Assembly: GCF_009451885.1 (NCBI RefSeq)
Contig: NZ_WIAO01000004.1
Location: forward strand, 186,001 to 250,000
Length of the DNA: 64,000 bases
Direction: 5' to 3'
Origin: Glycomyces albidus
GTDB taxonomy: Bacteria; Actinomycetota; Actinomycetes; Mycobacteriales; Micromonosporaceae
In this document: one piece after another, positions 15,965 to 26,692 of the stretch
How positions within the stretch are numbered: position 1 is the first letter of the stretch
Layout of the letters: each line of letters begins with the position of its first letter
Notes under the pieces: model-generated
What the model was told of the DNA's origin: nothing
Database searches by the model: none
What the model saw: the letters and a program-made list of their open reading frames with translations, nothing else
Program-made: the position numbers and the translations under genes

Positions 15965-16395
15965 TAGCACCGTCGCCGATCGCCCGAACCCTGAACCGGA
16001 CGGGCCCGGCCACGGTAATGCCACCCGACCCGATCGCTAGCTACACCGTCGCCGATCGCTTGAACAGCGACCCGAACGTGCCCGGCCACGGTGATATCAC
16101 CCAGCCTGGCCGCTAGCCTTCGCCGTCTCCCATCGCCGGAACCGCAACCCGAGCGGGTCCGGCCACGACCACACCACCCGACTCGGTCCCTCGCCGGCAC
16201 CGTCCCTGATCGCCCGACCACGACCCGAACAGGCCCGGCCACGAGAACACCGCCCTATTCGGCCCCGGCCTCGCCGTCGCTGATCGCTCGAACATTGAAC
16301 CGGCCGGGCCCGGCCACGTCGATGCCGCCCGACCCGGTCGCTAGCTTCGCCGTCGCTGATCGCCCGAACTCCGAACCCCGATTCGAGCAGACCGG
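15965..16395. repeat. ~76-bp degenerate tandem repeat array
   Basis: A CCCGGCCACG-type core recurs at 16005, 16081, 16158, 16234 and 16309, spacing 75-77 bp. Between cores are CGTCGCTGATCGCCCGAAC-like and CCCGACCCGGTCGCTAG-like blocks. Five full copies plus a partial sixth end at the 3' end of mfd. Divergence between copies implies an old array. Confidence 0.85.
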
Positions 16396-16402
16396 TCCCG
16401 CC

Positions 16403-19400
16403 CTATGCCTTCGCGGGTTCGGCCGCCGGGACGATGTCGGAGATCAGGTCCGCGCACCACTGGAGCAGCGCCAGGCCCTCGAGGGGCTTGCCGCCGACGC
16501 GGGACGTCGTGGGCCGCGGGACGCTGATGAGGCCGGCCGGGGCCTTGTAGTGCGCGTCCGGGTAGTGGCGGCCCAGGCGGAGCTGCCGCGAATCCGGGAG
16601 TTCCACAGTGGAGAACCGAAGGTTCTTGCCCTGCAAGGTGATGTCGGTCAGGCCGTGCGCGCGGGCGAGGAGTCGGAAGCGCGCCAGGTGGAACAGGGTC
16701 AGGACCGGCTCGGGCGCGGGCCCGTACCGGTCCTCCATCTCCTCGCGGACCTCGTCGAGCTCGGCCTCGTCGTGGACCTCGGAGATCTTGCGGTACATCT
16801 CCAGGCGCAGCCGCTCGACCTCGATGTAGTCGAACGGGATGTTCGCGTCCAGCGGCAGCTCGACCTTGACCGGCGCCGGCGGCTCGTCGCCGCCGCCCTT
16901 GAACGCGGTCACGGCCTCGCCGACCATCCGCAGGTACAGGTCGAAGCCGACGTCGGCGATGTGCCCGGACTGCTCGGCGCCGAGCAGGTTCCCCGCACCG
17001 CGGATCTCCAGGTCCTTCATGGCGACGTACATGCCCGCGCCGAGCTCGGAGTGCTGCGCGATGGTCGCGAGCCGCTCGTGCGCGGTCTCCGACAGCGGCT
17101 GCTCCGGCGGGTACAGGAAGTAGGCGTAGGCCCGGTCGCGGCTGCGGCCGACGCGGCCGCGGATCTGGTGGAGCTGCGAGAGGCCGAGCAGGTCGGCGCG
17201 CTCGACGATGAGCGTGTTGGCGTTCGGGATGTCGATGCCGGACTCGATGATCGTGGTCGAGACGAGCACGTCGGACTCGCCCTCCCAGAAGCTCTGCATG
17301 ATCTTCTCGAGCTGGCCCTCGCCCATCTTGCCGTGCGCCACCGCGATCCGGGCCTCGGGCACGAGCTCGCGCAGCCGCGTCGCGGCCCGGTCGATCGACT
17401 CGACCCGGTTGTGCAGGTAGAACACCTGGCCGTCGCGGAGCAGTTCGCGGCGGATCGCGGCGACGACCTGCCTCGCCTCCCACGCGCCCACGTACGTGAG
17501 CACCGGGTGGCGCTCCTCGGGCGGGGTCGCGATCGTCGACATCTCGCGGATGCCCGTCACGGCCATCTCGAGGGTCCGCGGGATCGGCGTCGCCGACATG
17601 GTGAGCACGTCGACGGCGGTGCGCAGCGCCTTCAGCTTCTCCTTGTGCTCCACGCCGAACCGCTGCTCCTCGTCGACGATGATGAGCCCGAGGTCCTTGA
17701 ACCGGGTCTCGGCCTGGAGGAGCCGGTGGGTGCCGACGAGGATGTCGATCTCGCCCGCGGCGATGCCGCGCTGGATCTCGGCGGCCTCGCGCGCGGACTG
17801 GAACCGCGAGAGCTGCTTGATCTTCACCGGGAACTGGCCCATGCGCTCGACGAACGTGCCGTAATGCTGGCTGGCCAGGAGCGTCGTGGGCACGAGGACC
17901 GCGACCTGCTTGCCGTCCTGGACGGCCTTGAACGCGGCCCGGACCGCGACCTCGGTCTTGCCGTAGCCGACGTCGCCCATGACGAGGCGGTCCATCGGGA
18001 CCCGGGCCTCCATGTCCGCCTTCGTGTCGATGATCGCCGAGAGCTGGTCGGGGGTCTCGACGTACGGGAACGCGTCCTCGAGTTCGCGCTGCCACGGCGT
18101 GTCGGGGCTGAACGCGTGCCCTTCGGCGGCCTGCCGGGCCGCGTAGAGCTGGATCAGCTCGGCCGCGATCTCGCGGACCGCCTTGCGGGCGCGGCGCTTC
18201 GTCTTCTGCCAGTCGGTGCCGCCGAGCTTGTGGACGGTCGGCTGCTCGCCGCCGACGTAGCGGGTGAGCTGGTCGAGGGAGTCGGTCGGGACGAAGAGCC
18301 GGTCGCCGGGCTGGCCGCGCTTCGACGCGGCGTACTCGATGACGAGGTACTCGCGTTCGGCGCCGCCGATCGCGCGGCGGACCATCTCGACGTACTTGCC
18401 GACCCCGTGCGCGTCGTGGACGACGAAGTCCCCCGGGGAGAGCTCGAGCGGGTTGACCGCGCCTCTGCGCTTGGCGGCCTTGCCTTTGCGGGGCCGCTGG
18501 GCCGCGAGGGCCTTGCCGCCGGCGATGTCGGCGGCGGTGACCGCCACGATCCCCTTGTCCGCGAAGCCGAGCGCGAGCGTGCCGACGCACGCGACAACTT
18601 CGCCGGGCCGGAACGCCGCGGGCGAGGCCTCCAGGTGCGCGCCGATCCCTTCGGCGCGGAGCTGCTCGGCGGCCCGCTCGGCGCCGCCGAGCGCCGGGTA
18701 GACGACCGCGACGGCGCGGCCTTCGCGGACCCAGGCGCGCATGTCCTCGACGAGCTGGGCGGTGTTCCCGTGGTACCGCGGCGTTTCGGCGATGCCGAGG
18801 TCGACGGTGACCGCGTCGTCCTCGACGCCGCCGTACGTCAGCGGCTCGCCGGTGATCGCGGCCAGCTCCGCGGCGGCCGCGTCCTGGACGGCGTCCTCGG
18901 GGGCGGCGGCGAACGGCGAGACCGTCCACCAGCGCTGCCCTTTCGCGAGCGCGGCGGTGCGGGCGTCGGCGAGGTCGCGGAACGTCCCCGCGCCGAGGTC
19001 GACGGGCGCTTCGCCGCCGGCCGCGGCGGCGGCCCAGGACGCTTCGAGGAACTCGTTCGAGGTCGCGACGAGGTCGAGGGCGCGGGAGCGGATGCGTTCG
19101 GGCTCGATCGCGACGATGAGGGCGTCCCGGGGCAGGACCTCCTGGAACAGTTCGAGCCGGTCGGGGCCGGCGAGGGCCGGCAGGAGCGACTCCATGCCTT
19201 CGACCGGGATGCCCTGGGCGAGTTTGGCGCACATCTCGGCGAGCCCGGGGAACGCTTCGCCGAGGGCGGCGGCCTGCTCGCGGACGTCGTCGGTGAGGAG
19301 CAGTTCGCGGCAGGCGACGGCGCGCATCTCCTCGACCGCGTCGAGGGACCGCTGGTCGGCGACGGAGAACTCGCGGATCGAATCGACCTCGTCGCCGAAG

Positions 19401-20011
19401 AACTCCAGGCGCAGCGGGTGCTGGGCGGTCGGCGGGAACACGTCGAGGATGCCGCCGCGCACGGCGAACTCGCCGCGCTTCTCGACCAGGTCGACGCGTT
19501 CGTACGCGAGGTCGACCAGGTGCGCGGCGAGCTCGGTCAGGTCGGTCTCGTCGCCGCGGCGCAGGTGCACCGGTTCGAGCGAGCCGAGCCCTTTGAGCTG
19601 GGGTTGGAGCGCGCCGCGGACGGGGGTGACGATGACGCGCGGTATGTCGCCGGCGTGGATGCGGTGGAGCAGGTCCAGCCGGGCGCCGACGGTGTCGGAG
19701 CGCGGCGAGAGCCGCTCGTGCGGCAGCGTCTCCCACGCCGGGTAGTACGCGATGTCGTCCTCGGCGATGAACGAGGCGAGGGACTCGGCGAGCTCCTCGG
19801 CTTCGCGGGAGGTCGCGGTGATCGCGAGGACGGGCCCGGCGGCGTGCCGGGCGGCCTGCGCGAGCGCCAGCGGCCGCGCGCCGGGGACGGCGACGACGTC
19901 GACCGGCCGGTCGGAACCGGAGGCCAGCTCCGCGAGGCGGGCGAGCTTGGGTGCGGACGCGGCGGCCTCGAGCAGGCGCTCGAGTCTGGGCTGCGGCTTG
20001 CCTTCGGACAT
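16403..20011 (-). CDS. mfd: Transcription-repair coupling factor Mfd
   Basis: A DNA translocase of 1202 residues that removes RNA polymerase stalled at lesions and recruits UvrA. The N-terminal UvrB-homology part is followed by a CarD-like RNA-polymerase-interaction domain (LSPGDFVVHDAHGVGKYVEM). The RecG-like helicase has Walker A GDVGYGKTEVA, DEEQRFGV (the DEEQ box), SATPIPRTL and the TRG motif region QIRGRVGRS. The C-terminal UvrA-inhibitory domain ends the chain. Length is normal for the family. ATG at 20011 follows GGGAG. It is probably transcribed from within the 20012-20215 gap. Confidence 0.97.
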   Translation of the reverse strand: MSEGKPQPRLERLLEAAASAPKLARLAELASGSDRPVDVVAVPGARPLALAQAARHAAGPVLAITATSREAEELAESLASFIAEDDIAYYPAWETLPHERLSPRSDTVGARLDLLHRIHAGDIPRVIVTPVRGALQPQLKGLGSLEPVHLRRGDETDLTELAAHLVDLAYERVDLVEKRGEFAVRGGILDVFPPTAQHPLRLEFFGDEVDSIREFSVADQRSLDAVEEMRAVACRELLLTDDVREQAAALGEAFPGLAEMCAKLAQGIPVEGMESLLPALAGPDRLELFQEVLPRDALIVAIEPERIRSRALDLVATSNEFLEASWAAAAAGGEAPVDLGAGTFRDLADARTAALAKGQRWWTVSPFAAAPEDAVQDAAAAELAAITGEPLTYGGVEDDAVTVDLGIAETPRYHGNTAQLVEDMRAWVREGRAVAVVYPALGGAERAAEQLRAEGIGAHLEASPAAFRPGEVVACVGTLALGFADKGIVAVTAADIAGGKALAAQRPRKGKAAKRRGAVNPLELSPGDFVVHDAHGVGKYVEMVRRAIGGAEREYLVIEYAASKRGQPGDRLFVPTDSLDQLTRYVGGEQPTVHKLGGTDWQKTKRRARKAVREIAAELIQLYAARQAAEGHAFSPDTPWQRELEDAFPYVETPDQLSAIIDTKADMEARVPMDRLVMGDVGYGKTEVAVRAAFKAVQDGKQVAVLVPTTLLASQHYGTFVERMGQFPVKIKQLSRFQSAREAAEIQRGIAAGEIDILVGTHRLLQAETRFKDLGLIIVDEEQRFGVEHKEKLKALRTAVDVLTMSATPIPRTLEMAVTGIREMSTIATPPEERHPVLTYVGAWEARQVVAAIRRELLRDGQVFYLHNRVESIDRAATRLRELVPEARIAVAHGKMGEGQLEKIMQSFWEGESDVLVSTTIIESGIDIPNANTLIVERADLLGLSQLHQIRGRVGRSRDRAYAYFLYPPEQPLSETAHERLATIAQHSELGAGMYVAMKDLEIRGAGNLLGAEQSGHIADVGFDLYLRMVGEAVTAFKGGGDEPPAPVKVELPLDANIPFDYIEVERLRLEMYRKISEVHDEAELDEVREEMEDRYGPAPEPVLTLFHLARFRLLARAHGLTDITLQGKNLRFSTVELPDSRQLRLGRHYPDAHYKAPAGLISVPRPTTSRVGGKPLEGLALLQWCADLISDIVPAAEPAKA

Positions 20012-20117
20012 TCGCGGGCTCCCTGCGCAGTGTCTGGATGCTGCCCTTGCAGGGCACGACTGATGGCCGGAGACAGCCCTGACGGGGGGCTGTTCCGGCG
20101 ACCGGTCGAGTCTACCT

Positions 20118-20147
20118 CGCGAGCCCGATGCCGTTTCCCGGCTCGCG
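20118..20147 (-). terminator. Hairpin between the DUF457 gene and mfd
   Basis: CGCGAGCC (20118-20125) pairs with GGCTCGCG (20140-20147) across 14 nt, 69 nt after the DUF457 stop. No T-run is present. Confidence 0.4.
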
Positions 20148-20215
20148 GGCTTCGCCGAGGACGAGGCGGCGGCAGCGGCCGCGCGGCTCGCGCCGCGGAC
20201 CGCCCGCTCTGCGTG

Positions 20216-21046
20216 CTATTCCGTGGCGCCCTGTCCGCCGCCCTGGTCGAACAGGAGGCCCTGCACCTCGGGAAGGAAGAAGAACATGCCGAGGACGACC
20301 ATGACGGTGAGCGCGGGCAGCAGGATCTTGTACTCGGCCTTGCCTCCGGCGCGCAGGGCGATGCTGTCGGGCAGGCCGATCTCGCGCCAGCGGCGCTTCT
20401 GGATCGGGATCGGGAAGAACATGGGGCAGCCCATCTTCGTGATCACGTCCCCGAGGATGTGGATGAAGCAGCCGACCCCCATGGCGACGCCGAGCAGCCA
20501 GTACGAGCGGTTCTCGTCCAGCAGGTGGTACATGCCGTAGGCGACGGCCAGCGAGATGCCGGTGGTCACGACCCACCCGTACTTCTCCACCACCGAGTTC
20601 ATCAGGCCGCGCACCGCGAGGCCGGTGAGCACGAACAGGATCGCGATCACGGCGAACTTGCCGCCCCAGGCGGCGAGGAACCCGGTGCCGGCGCCCACGA
20701 GTCCCGCGTGGACGATCGTGTGCGTGAACAGGCGGTGGCCGTTGTTCCGCTTCTTGTCCTTCTTGGATTTCGTCAGCAGGTAGAACCAGTAGCAGAGGCG
20801 TTCGACGATCTCGGCGAAGAGCAGGGACACGACCCCGAACGAGCGGGCCACAGTGGACCCGCCCTTGTTCTCGGTCACGCGTCCGGCGCAGTCGATGTCG
20901 GGGTACAGGGCGGCGCCGGCGCAGGCGATGGTGCCGACGGCGAGCTCGCTCGCGGTCTGGTCGATGCCGAACGCGGCGGAGGCGACGGCCGAGCCCGCCA
21001 ACCACAGGGCGGCGCCGGACATGGCGTGGGTCGGACCCATGACCAT
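20216..21046 (-). CDS. DUF457 membrane protein (putative metal-dependent hydrolase)
   Basis: A 276-residue polytopic protein of the YdjM/DUF457 type. Conserved metal-ligand-like positions are present: GPTHAMSG at the N-terminus, YPDIDCAG, and HRLFTHTIVHA. About seven hydrophobic segments follow, with GCFIHILGDVITKMGCPMFFPI near the C-terminus, another family hallmark. E. coli YdjM is an inner-membrane, LexA-regulated protein of unknown exact reaction. It lies upstream of mfd on the same strand with a ~200-nt gap containing a hairpin, so it is probably a separate unit. Confidence 0.85.
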   Translation of the reverse strand: MVMGPTHAMSGAALWLAGSAVASAAFGIDQTASELAVGTIACAGAALYPDIDCAGRVTENKGGSTVARSFGVVSLLFAEIVERLCYWFYLLTKSKKDKKRNNGHRLFTHTIVHAGLVGAGTGFLAAWGGKFAVIAILFVLTGLAVRGLMNSVVEKYGWVVTTGISLAVAYGMYHLLDENRSYWLLGVAMGVGCFIHILGDVITKMGCPMFFPIPIQKRRWREIGLPDSIALRAGGKAEYKILLPALTVMVVLGMFFFLPEVQGLLFDQGGGQGATE

Positions 21047-21203
21047 TACGGGGACTCCTTCAAGGGCAATGTGAGAGCAGTCGGGAGGATGGCGACACTA
21101 TCCCACACCGGCCGCGAACCCGGTGTCCCAGGAGTATCAGGACGCCGCAACGGGTTTCGCGACCGGTCCGATCGCGACCGGTACGCGCCGGTGCCGTTCG
21201 CGC

Positions 21204-21215
21204 TATGGTCGAGGA
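21204..21215 (+). promoter_or_regulatory. Leaderless promoter -10 of the N-acetyltransferase
   Basis: TATGGT (21204-21209) ends 6 nt before the GTG at 21216. GAGGA abuts the GTG too closely to act as a ribosome-binding site, so a leaderless transcript is likely. Confidence 0.5.
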
Positions 21216-22112
21216 GTGTTCGACTCCGCCATGCTCGCCGCGTACTTCGAGCGCGTGGGCATCTCCGCTCCGCGGCGCCCGACGCTGCACGCGCTCAGGC
21301 GGGTCCACCGCGCCCACGTCGCCGCGATGCCCTACGAGAACCTCGACATCCAGCTCGGACGGCCGATCCGCCTCGACGCGGAGTCGCTGCACGCCAAGCT
21401 GGTCGCGGGCGGGCGCGGCGGGTACTGCTACGAGCACAACGGCGTCATGGCGTTCGCGCTGGAGGCCATGGGCTTCGACGTGCGCCGCGTCCTCGGCGGG
21501 GTCGCCCGCGAGACCGAGGGCGACGGCAACTGGTGGAACCACATGCCGCTGGTGGTCCGGTTCGGCAAGCCCGGCACCGGGGAACGCGGCGGCAAGCCCG
21601 GGACCGACGGCGCGGAGTACCTGGCGGACTCCGGGATCGGCACCGGCTTCCGCGACCCGCTGCCGGTCCGCAACGGCAGCTATCGGGTCGGCGCGTTCAA
21701 CTTCGGCATGTGGAGCCTCGGCGGCGACGAGTGGCGCTGCTCGATCGACCCGCGCGTCTCGAACCTGACGTTCGACTTCCGGCTCCCCGCCCGGCGGCCC
21801 GAGGAGTTCGCCGACCGCTGCCGCGAACTGTCCACTTCACCCGAGTCGCCGTTCGTGAAGACCCTGACGGTCCAGAACCCGCGCGAGCACGACATGTGGG
21901 TCCTGCGCGCCCGCACCCTCACCGTCTACGACCCGGCCCTGCCGGACTTCAAGTCGGTCCGCGTCGTCGAGGACGCCGACGACTTCGCGTCGCTCCTCAG
22001 AGGCCGGTTCAACCTCACCCTCCCGGACGCCGACATCGCGGCCCTGTGGGCCAAGGCCGAGGAGCAGCACGAGCGCAGGCTCGCCGAGGAGTCGAAGGCG
22101 AGCGCCCTCTAG
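21216..22112 (+). CDS. Arylamine N-acetyltransferase
   Basis: A 298-residue cytosolic enzyme transferring acetyl from acetyl-CoA to arylamines or hydrazines. The Cys-His-Asp triad is visible: Cys in GGRGGYCYEHNG, His in WWNHMPLVV, Asp in YLADSGIG. MPYENLDIQLG and the family's N-terminal helical region are intact. The GTG at 21216 is preferred because a -10 box lies 6 nt upstream; an in-frame ATG at 21231 is possible. Mycobacterial homologues acetylate isoniazid and affect cell-wall lipids. It is a single gene, divergent from DUF457. Confidence 0.92.
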   Translation: MFDSAMLAAYFERVGISAPRRPTLHALRRVHRAHVAAMPYENLDIQLGRPIRLDAESLHAKLVAGGRGGYCYEHNGVMAFALEAMGFDVRRVLGGVARETEGDGNWWNHMPLVVRFGKPGTGERGGKPGTDGAEYLADSGIGTGFRDPLPVRNGSYRVGAFNFGMWSLGGDEWRCSIDPRVSNLTFDFRLPARRPEEFADRCRELSTSPESPFVKTLTVQNPREHDMWVLRARTLTVYDPALPDFKSVRVVEDADDFASLLRGRFNLTLPDADIAALWAKAEEQHERRLAEESKASAL

Positions 22113-22125
22113 GACCGCCTGTGCA

Positions 22126-22995
22126 TCATGGCGCGAACGGGCCGGGAGACGACCGCTCACCGGACGGCCCCTCGGGCTCCAGGGCCCGCTGGCGGGCGGC
22201 CTCGTAGAGCGCGACCGTGCCGGCGTTCGCGGCGTTCAGCGACGAAGCGGCCTTGGGCGACATGGGGATCCGGGCCGTGGCGTCGGTGAGCTCGGTCCAC
22301 GCCTTCGACATGCCCTCGGTCTCGTTCCCGATCACGAGCAGGGTCGCGCCGCGCAGGTCGTGCTCGGACAGCGCCCGCTCGCCGTGCTCGTCGGTGCCCA
22401 CGATGGACGGGCGGTGCGGCTGCCGGTCGGCCCATTCGACGACCTCGTGCGCGGACGCCGCGCTGATCACCGGGACCGCGAACAGGCTCCCGGTGGAGGC
22501 GCGGACCGCTTTGGGGTCGTACGGGTCGGCGGCGTTGCGGCCGGTGACGACCACCGCGTCGGCGCCGAACGCGTCGGCGGAGCGGATGAGCGAGCCGACG
22601 TTCCCCGGGCTCGAGGGCCGGTCGATGACGAGCCCGAGCCAGCCGGGGCGCGACTCGAGCTGCGAGAGCCGCCGCGTCGGGATGGCGACCTGGGCGAGCA
22701 GTTCGGGCGCCTCGCCGTCCTTGTCGCCCAGCTCGGCCATGAGGTGCGCGGCGACGGCCGCCCGCTCGGTGTGCGGGGCGTCGAGCAGGCCGCGGGCCCA
22801 GTCCGACAGGCGCGGGCGGTCGGCGTCGTACAGCAGCTCCTGCACGGTCCAGCCGTGCTCGACGGCCATCGTGATCGGCCGGACCCCCTGGACCAGGAAC
22901 GACCCGGACCGGTGCCGCTTGGTCCGGTTGCGCAGCAAGGTCTCCCACTGCTGGAACTTCGCATTCCGGACGCTGACTCGCAAGCTTCTCGCCAT
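22126..22995 (-). CDS. SpoU/TrmH-family RNA 2'-O-methyltransferase
   Basis: A 289-residue SPOUT-class enzyme predicted to methylate ribose 2'-OH on rRNA or tRNA with SAM. The N-terminal ~110 residues form a substrate-binding domain (FLVQGVRPITMAVEHGW). Knot motifs follow: motif 1 DRPSSPGNVGSLIRSADAFGAD, split here as the Asn-Arg catalytic strand; motif 2 LLVIGNETEGMS; motif 3 IPMSPKAASSLNAANAGTVA. ATG at 22995 follows CGGAGA. The specific target nucleotide cannot be told; thiostrepton-type rRNA methyltransferases are in the same family. Confidence 0.9.
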   Translation of the reverse strand: MARSLRVSVRNAKFQQWETLLRNRTKRHRSGSFLVQGVRPITMAVEHGWTVQELLYDADRPRLSDWARGLLDAPHTERAAVAAHLMAELGDKDGEAPELLAQVAIPTRRLSQLESRPGWLGLVIDRPSSPGNVGSLIRSADAFGADAVVVTGRNAADPYDPKAVRASTGSLFAVPVISAASAHEVVEWADRQPHRPSIVGTDEHGERALSEHDLRGATLLVIGNETEGMSKAWTELTDATARIPMSPKAASSLNAANAGTVALYEAARQRALEPEGPSGERSSPGPFAP

Positions 22996-23102
22996 GGTCT
23001 CCGTGCTTCTGCTGTGAACCGCCGCCGAGGGACGCGCCGAACCTAGCATGATGAACGGTGCGGCGCCGCGCGACGATCGCGCGGCCGGAACGGAGGGAGA
23101 CC

Positions 23103-23588
23103 ATGCGAGTCGGGATCACCGGGCACATGGACCTGGCGGAGGACTGCACGGACCTGGTGCGCGAAGCCATCGAGCGGGCCCTCCCGCAGGAAGGGCCCGA
23201 TCTCATCGGGGTGAGCTGCATGGCGTACGGCGCGGACTGGATCTTCGCCGAGGAGGTCCTCGAAGCGGGCGGGCGCCTCGAGGTCGTCCTGCCCGCCGCG
23301 GACTACCGCGAGACGAAGGTGTGGCAGAGCCACCACGAGCACTTCGACGCCCTCATCGCGCGGGCGGCGACCGTCGACGTCATGCCGTTCGAACTGAGCG
23401 ACCCCGAAGCGTACGCGGCCGCGAACGAGCGGATGCTCGCCTCGATCGACAAGCTCCTGGCGGTGTGGGACGGCAGGCCCGCGAAGCGCCGCGGCGGCAC
23501 CGCCGACGCCGTCGCCGAAGCCGAGCGGCGCGGCGTCCCGGTCACGCGGATCTGGCCCGACGGCGCGAGACGCGAACACGAGGACTGA
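23103..23588 (+). CDS. SLOG-superfamily-like Rossmann protein
   Basis: A 161-residue soluble protein. GITGHMDL at the N-terminus and GVSCMAYGADWIFAEEVLEAGG form a Rossmann-like nucleotide-binding core of the SLOG/TIR-like class. The C-terminal WDGRPAKRRGGTADAVAEAERRG is a conserved hallmark of such stand-alone proteins, with RGGTADAV as the likely phosphate-binding loop. ATG follows GGAGGGAGACC. SLOG domains often sense nucleotide-derived signals or accompany defence genes, but no partner is adjacent here. Function unknown. Confidence 0.75.
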   Translation: MRVGITGHMDLAEDCTDLVREAIERALPQEGPDLIGVSCMAYGADWIFAEEVLEAGGRLEVVLPAADYRETKVWQSHHEHFDALIARAATVDVMPFELSDPEAYAAANERMLASIDKLLAVWDGRPAKRRGGTADAVAEAERRGVPVTRIWPDGARREHED

Positions 23589-23608
23589 GTCCGCGCCGTG
23601 CGCGCTCC

Positions 23609-23632
23609 GGGCCGGGCCCGCCGGCCCGGCCC
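23609..23632. terminator. Convergent terminator SLOG-like gene/ppc
   Basis: A perfect 10-bp GC stem (23609-23618 with 23623-23632) with a 4-nt loop lies between the convergent genes and can serve both. Confidence 0.65.
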
Positions 23633-23647
23633 CGGGCTCCGCCCCGG

Positions 23648-26407
<2,760 letters not shown>

Positions 26408-26530
26408 GGAGGTCTCCACTGCTGGTCTGGGCAAACCCTGAGGGGGCCGCTCGCGCCGACGTCCTTGTCCGCGGTGAACTGCTGCTGCTCTGGAGCTGTG
26501 TGAGCGTTTGAAGAGCGCTGTCAGCGTAAC

Positions 26531-26540
26531 TTACCGGTAA
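26531..26540. promoter_or_regulatory. Perfect 10-bp palindrome between ppc and the APS kinase gene
   Basis: TTACCGGTAA lies in a locally AT-rich spot within the 285-bp divergent region. It could be a regulator site for either gene. No regulator is known. Confidence 0.35.
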
Positions 26541-26692
26541 TGGGCGCGCCACTTTCTCAGTCCGCCATGCGGGACGGACCGGAACGAATGCGGCGGCGCG
26601 GGTGAGGTGCGTGACGGAGCGGTGGCATACCCTGGTTCGACCGAGACCGATGCCGCCCCGACCGATCCGCAGCGAAGGGACCCCGACCGCCG

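Larger units (their letters stand above)
14410..16402. other. 2-kb gene-free, repeat-rich tract
   Basis: No frame here has the near-saturated GC third positions of the surrounding genes. Long open frames on both strands are low-complexity and repetitive. The tract holds a 10-bp hairpin (14881-14905), a 68-bp tandem array and a 76-bp tandem array. It lies just beyond the 3' end of mfd. It may be decayed DNA or a long untranslated region. Confidence 0.7.

Noticed and set aside
15624-16040. Plus-strand frame with a perfect AAAGGAGG site before ATG 15624
   Set aside because: The ribosome site looks good, but the encoded ~138 residues are low-complexity, extend into the 76-bp array and lack typical codon bias. 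I could not support a gene.
16091-22207. A 2038-aa plus-strand open frame opposite mfd
   Set aside because: It is a shadow of high-GC mfd and DUF457, with no recognisable motif and implausible Arg/Gly/Val composition.
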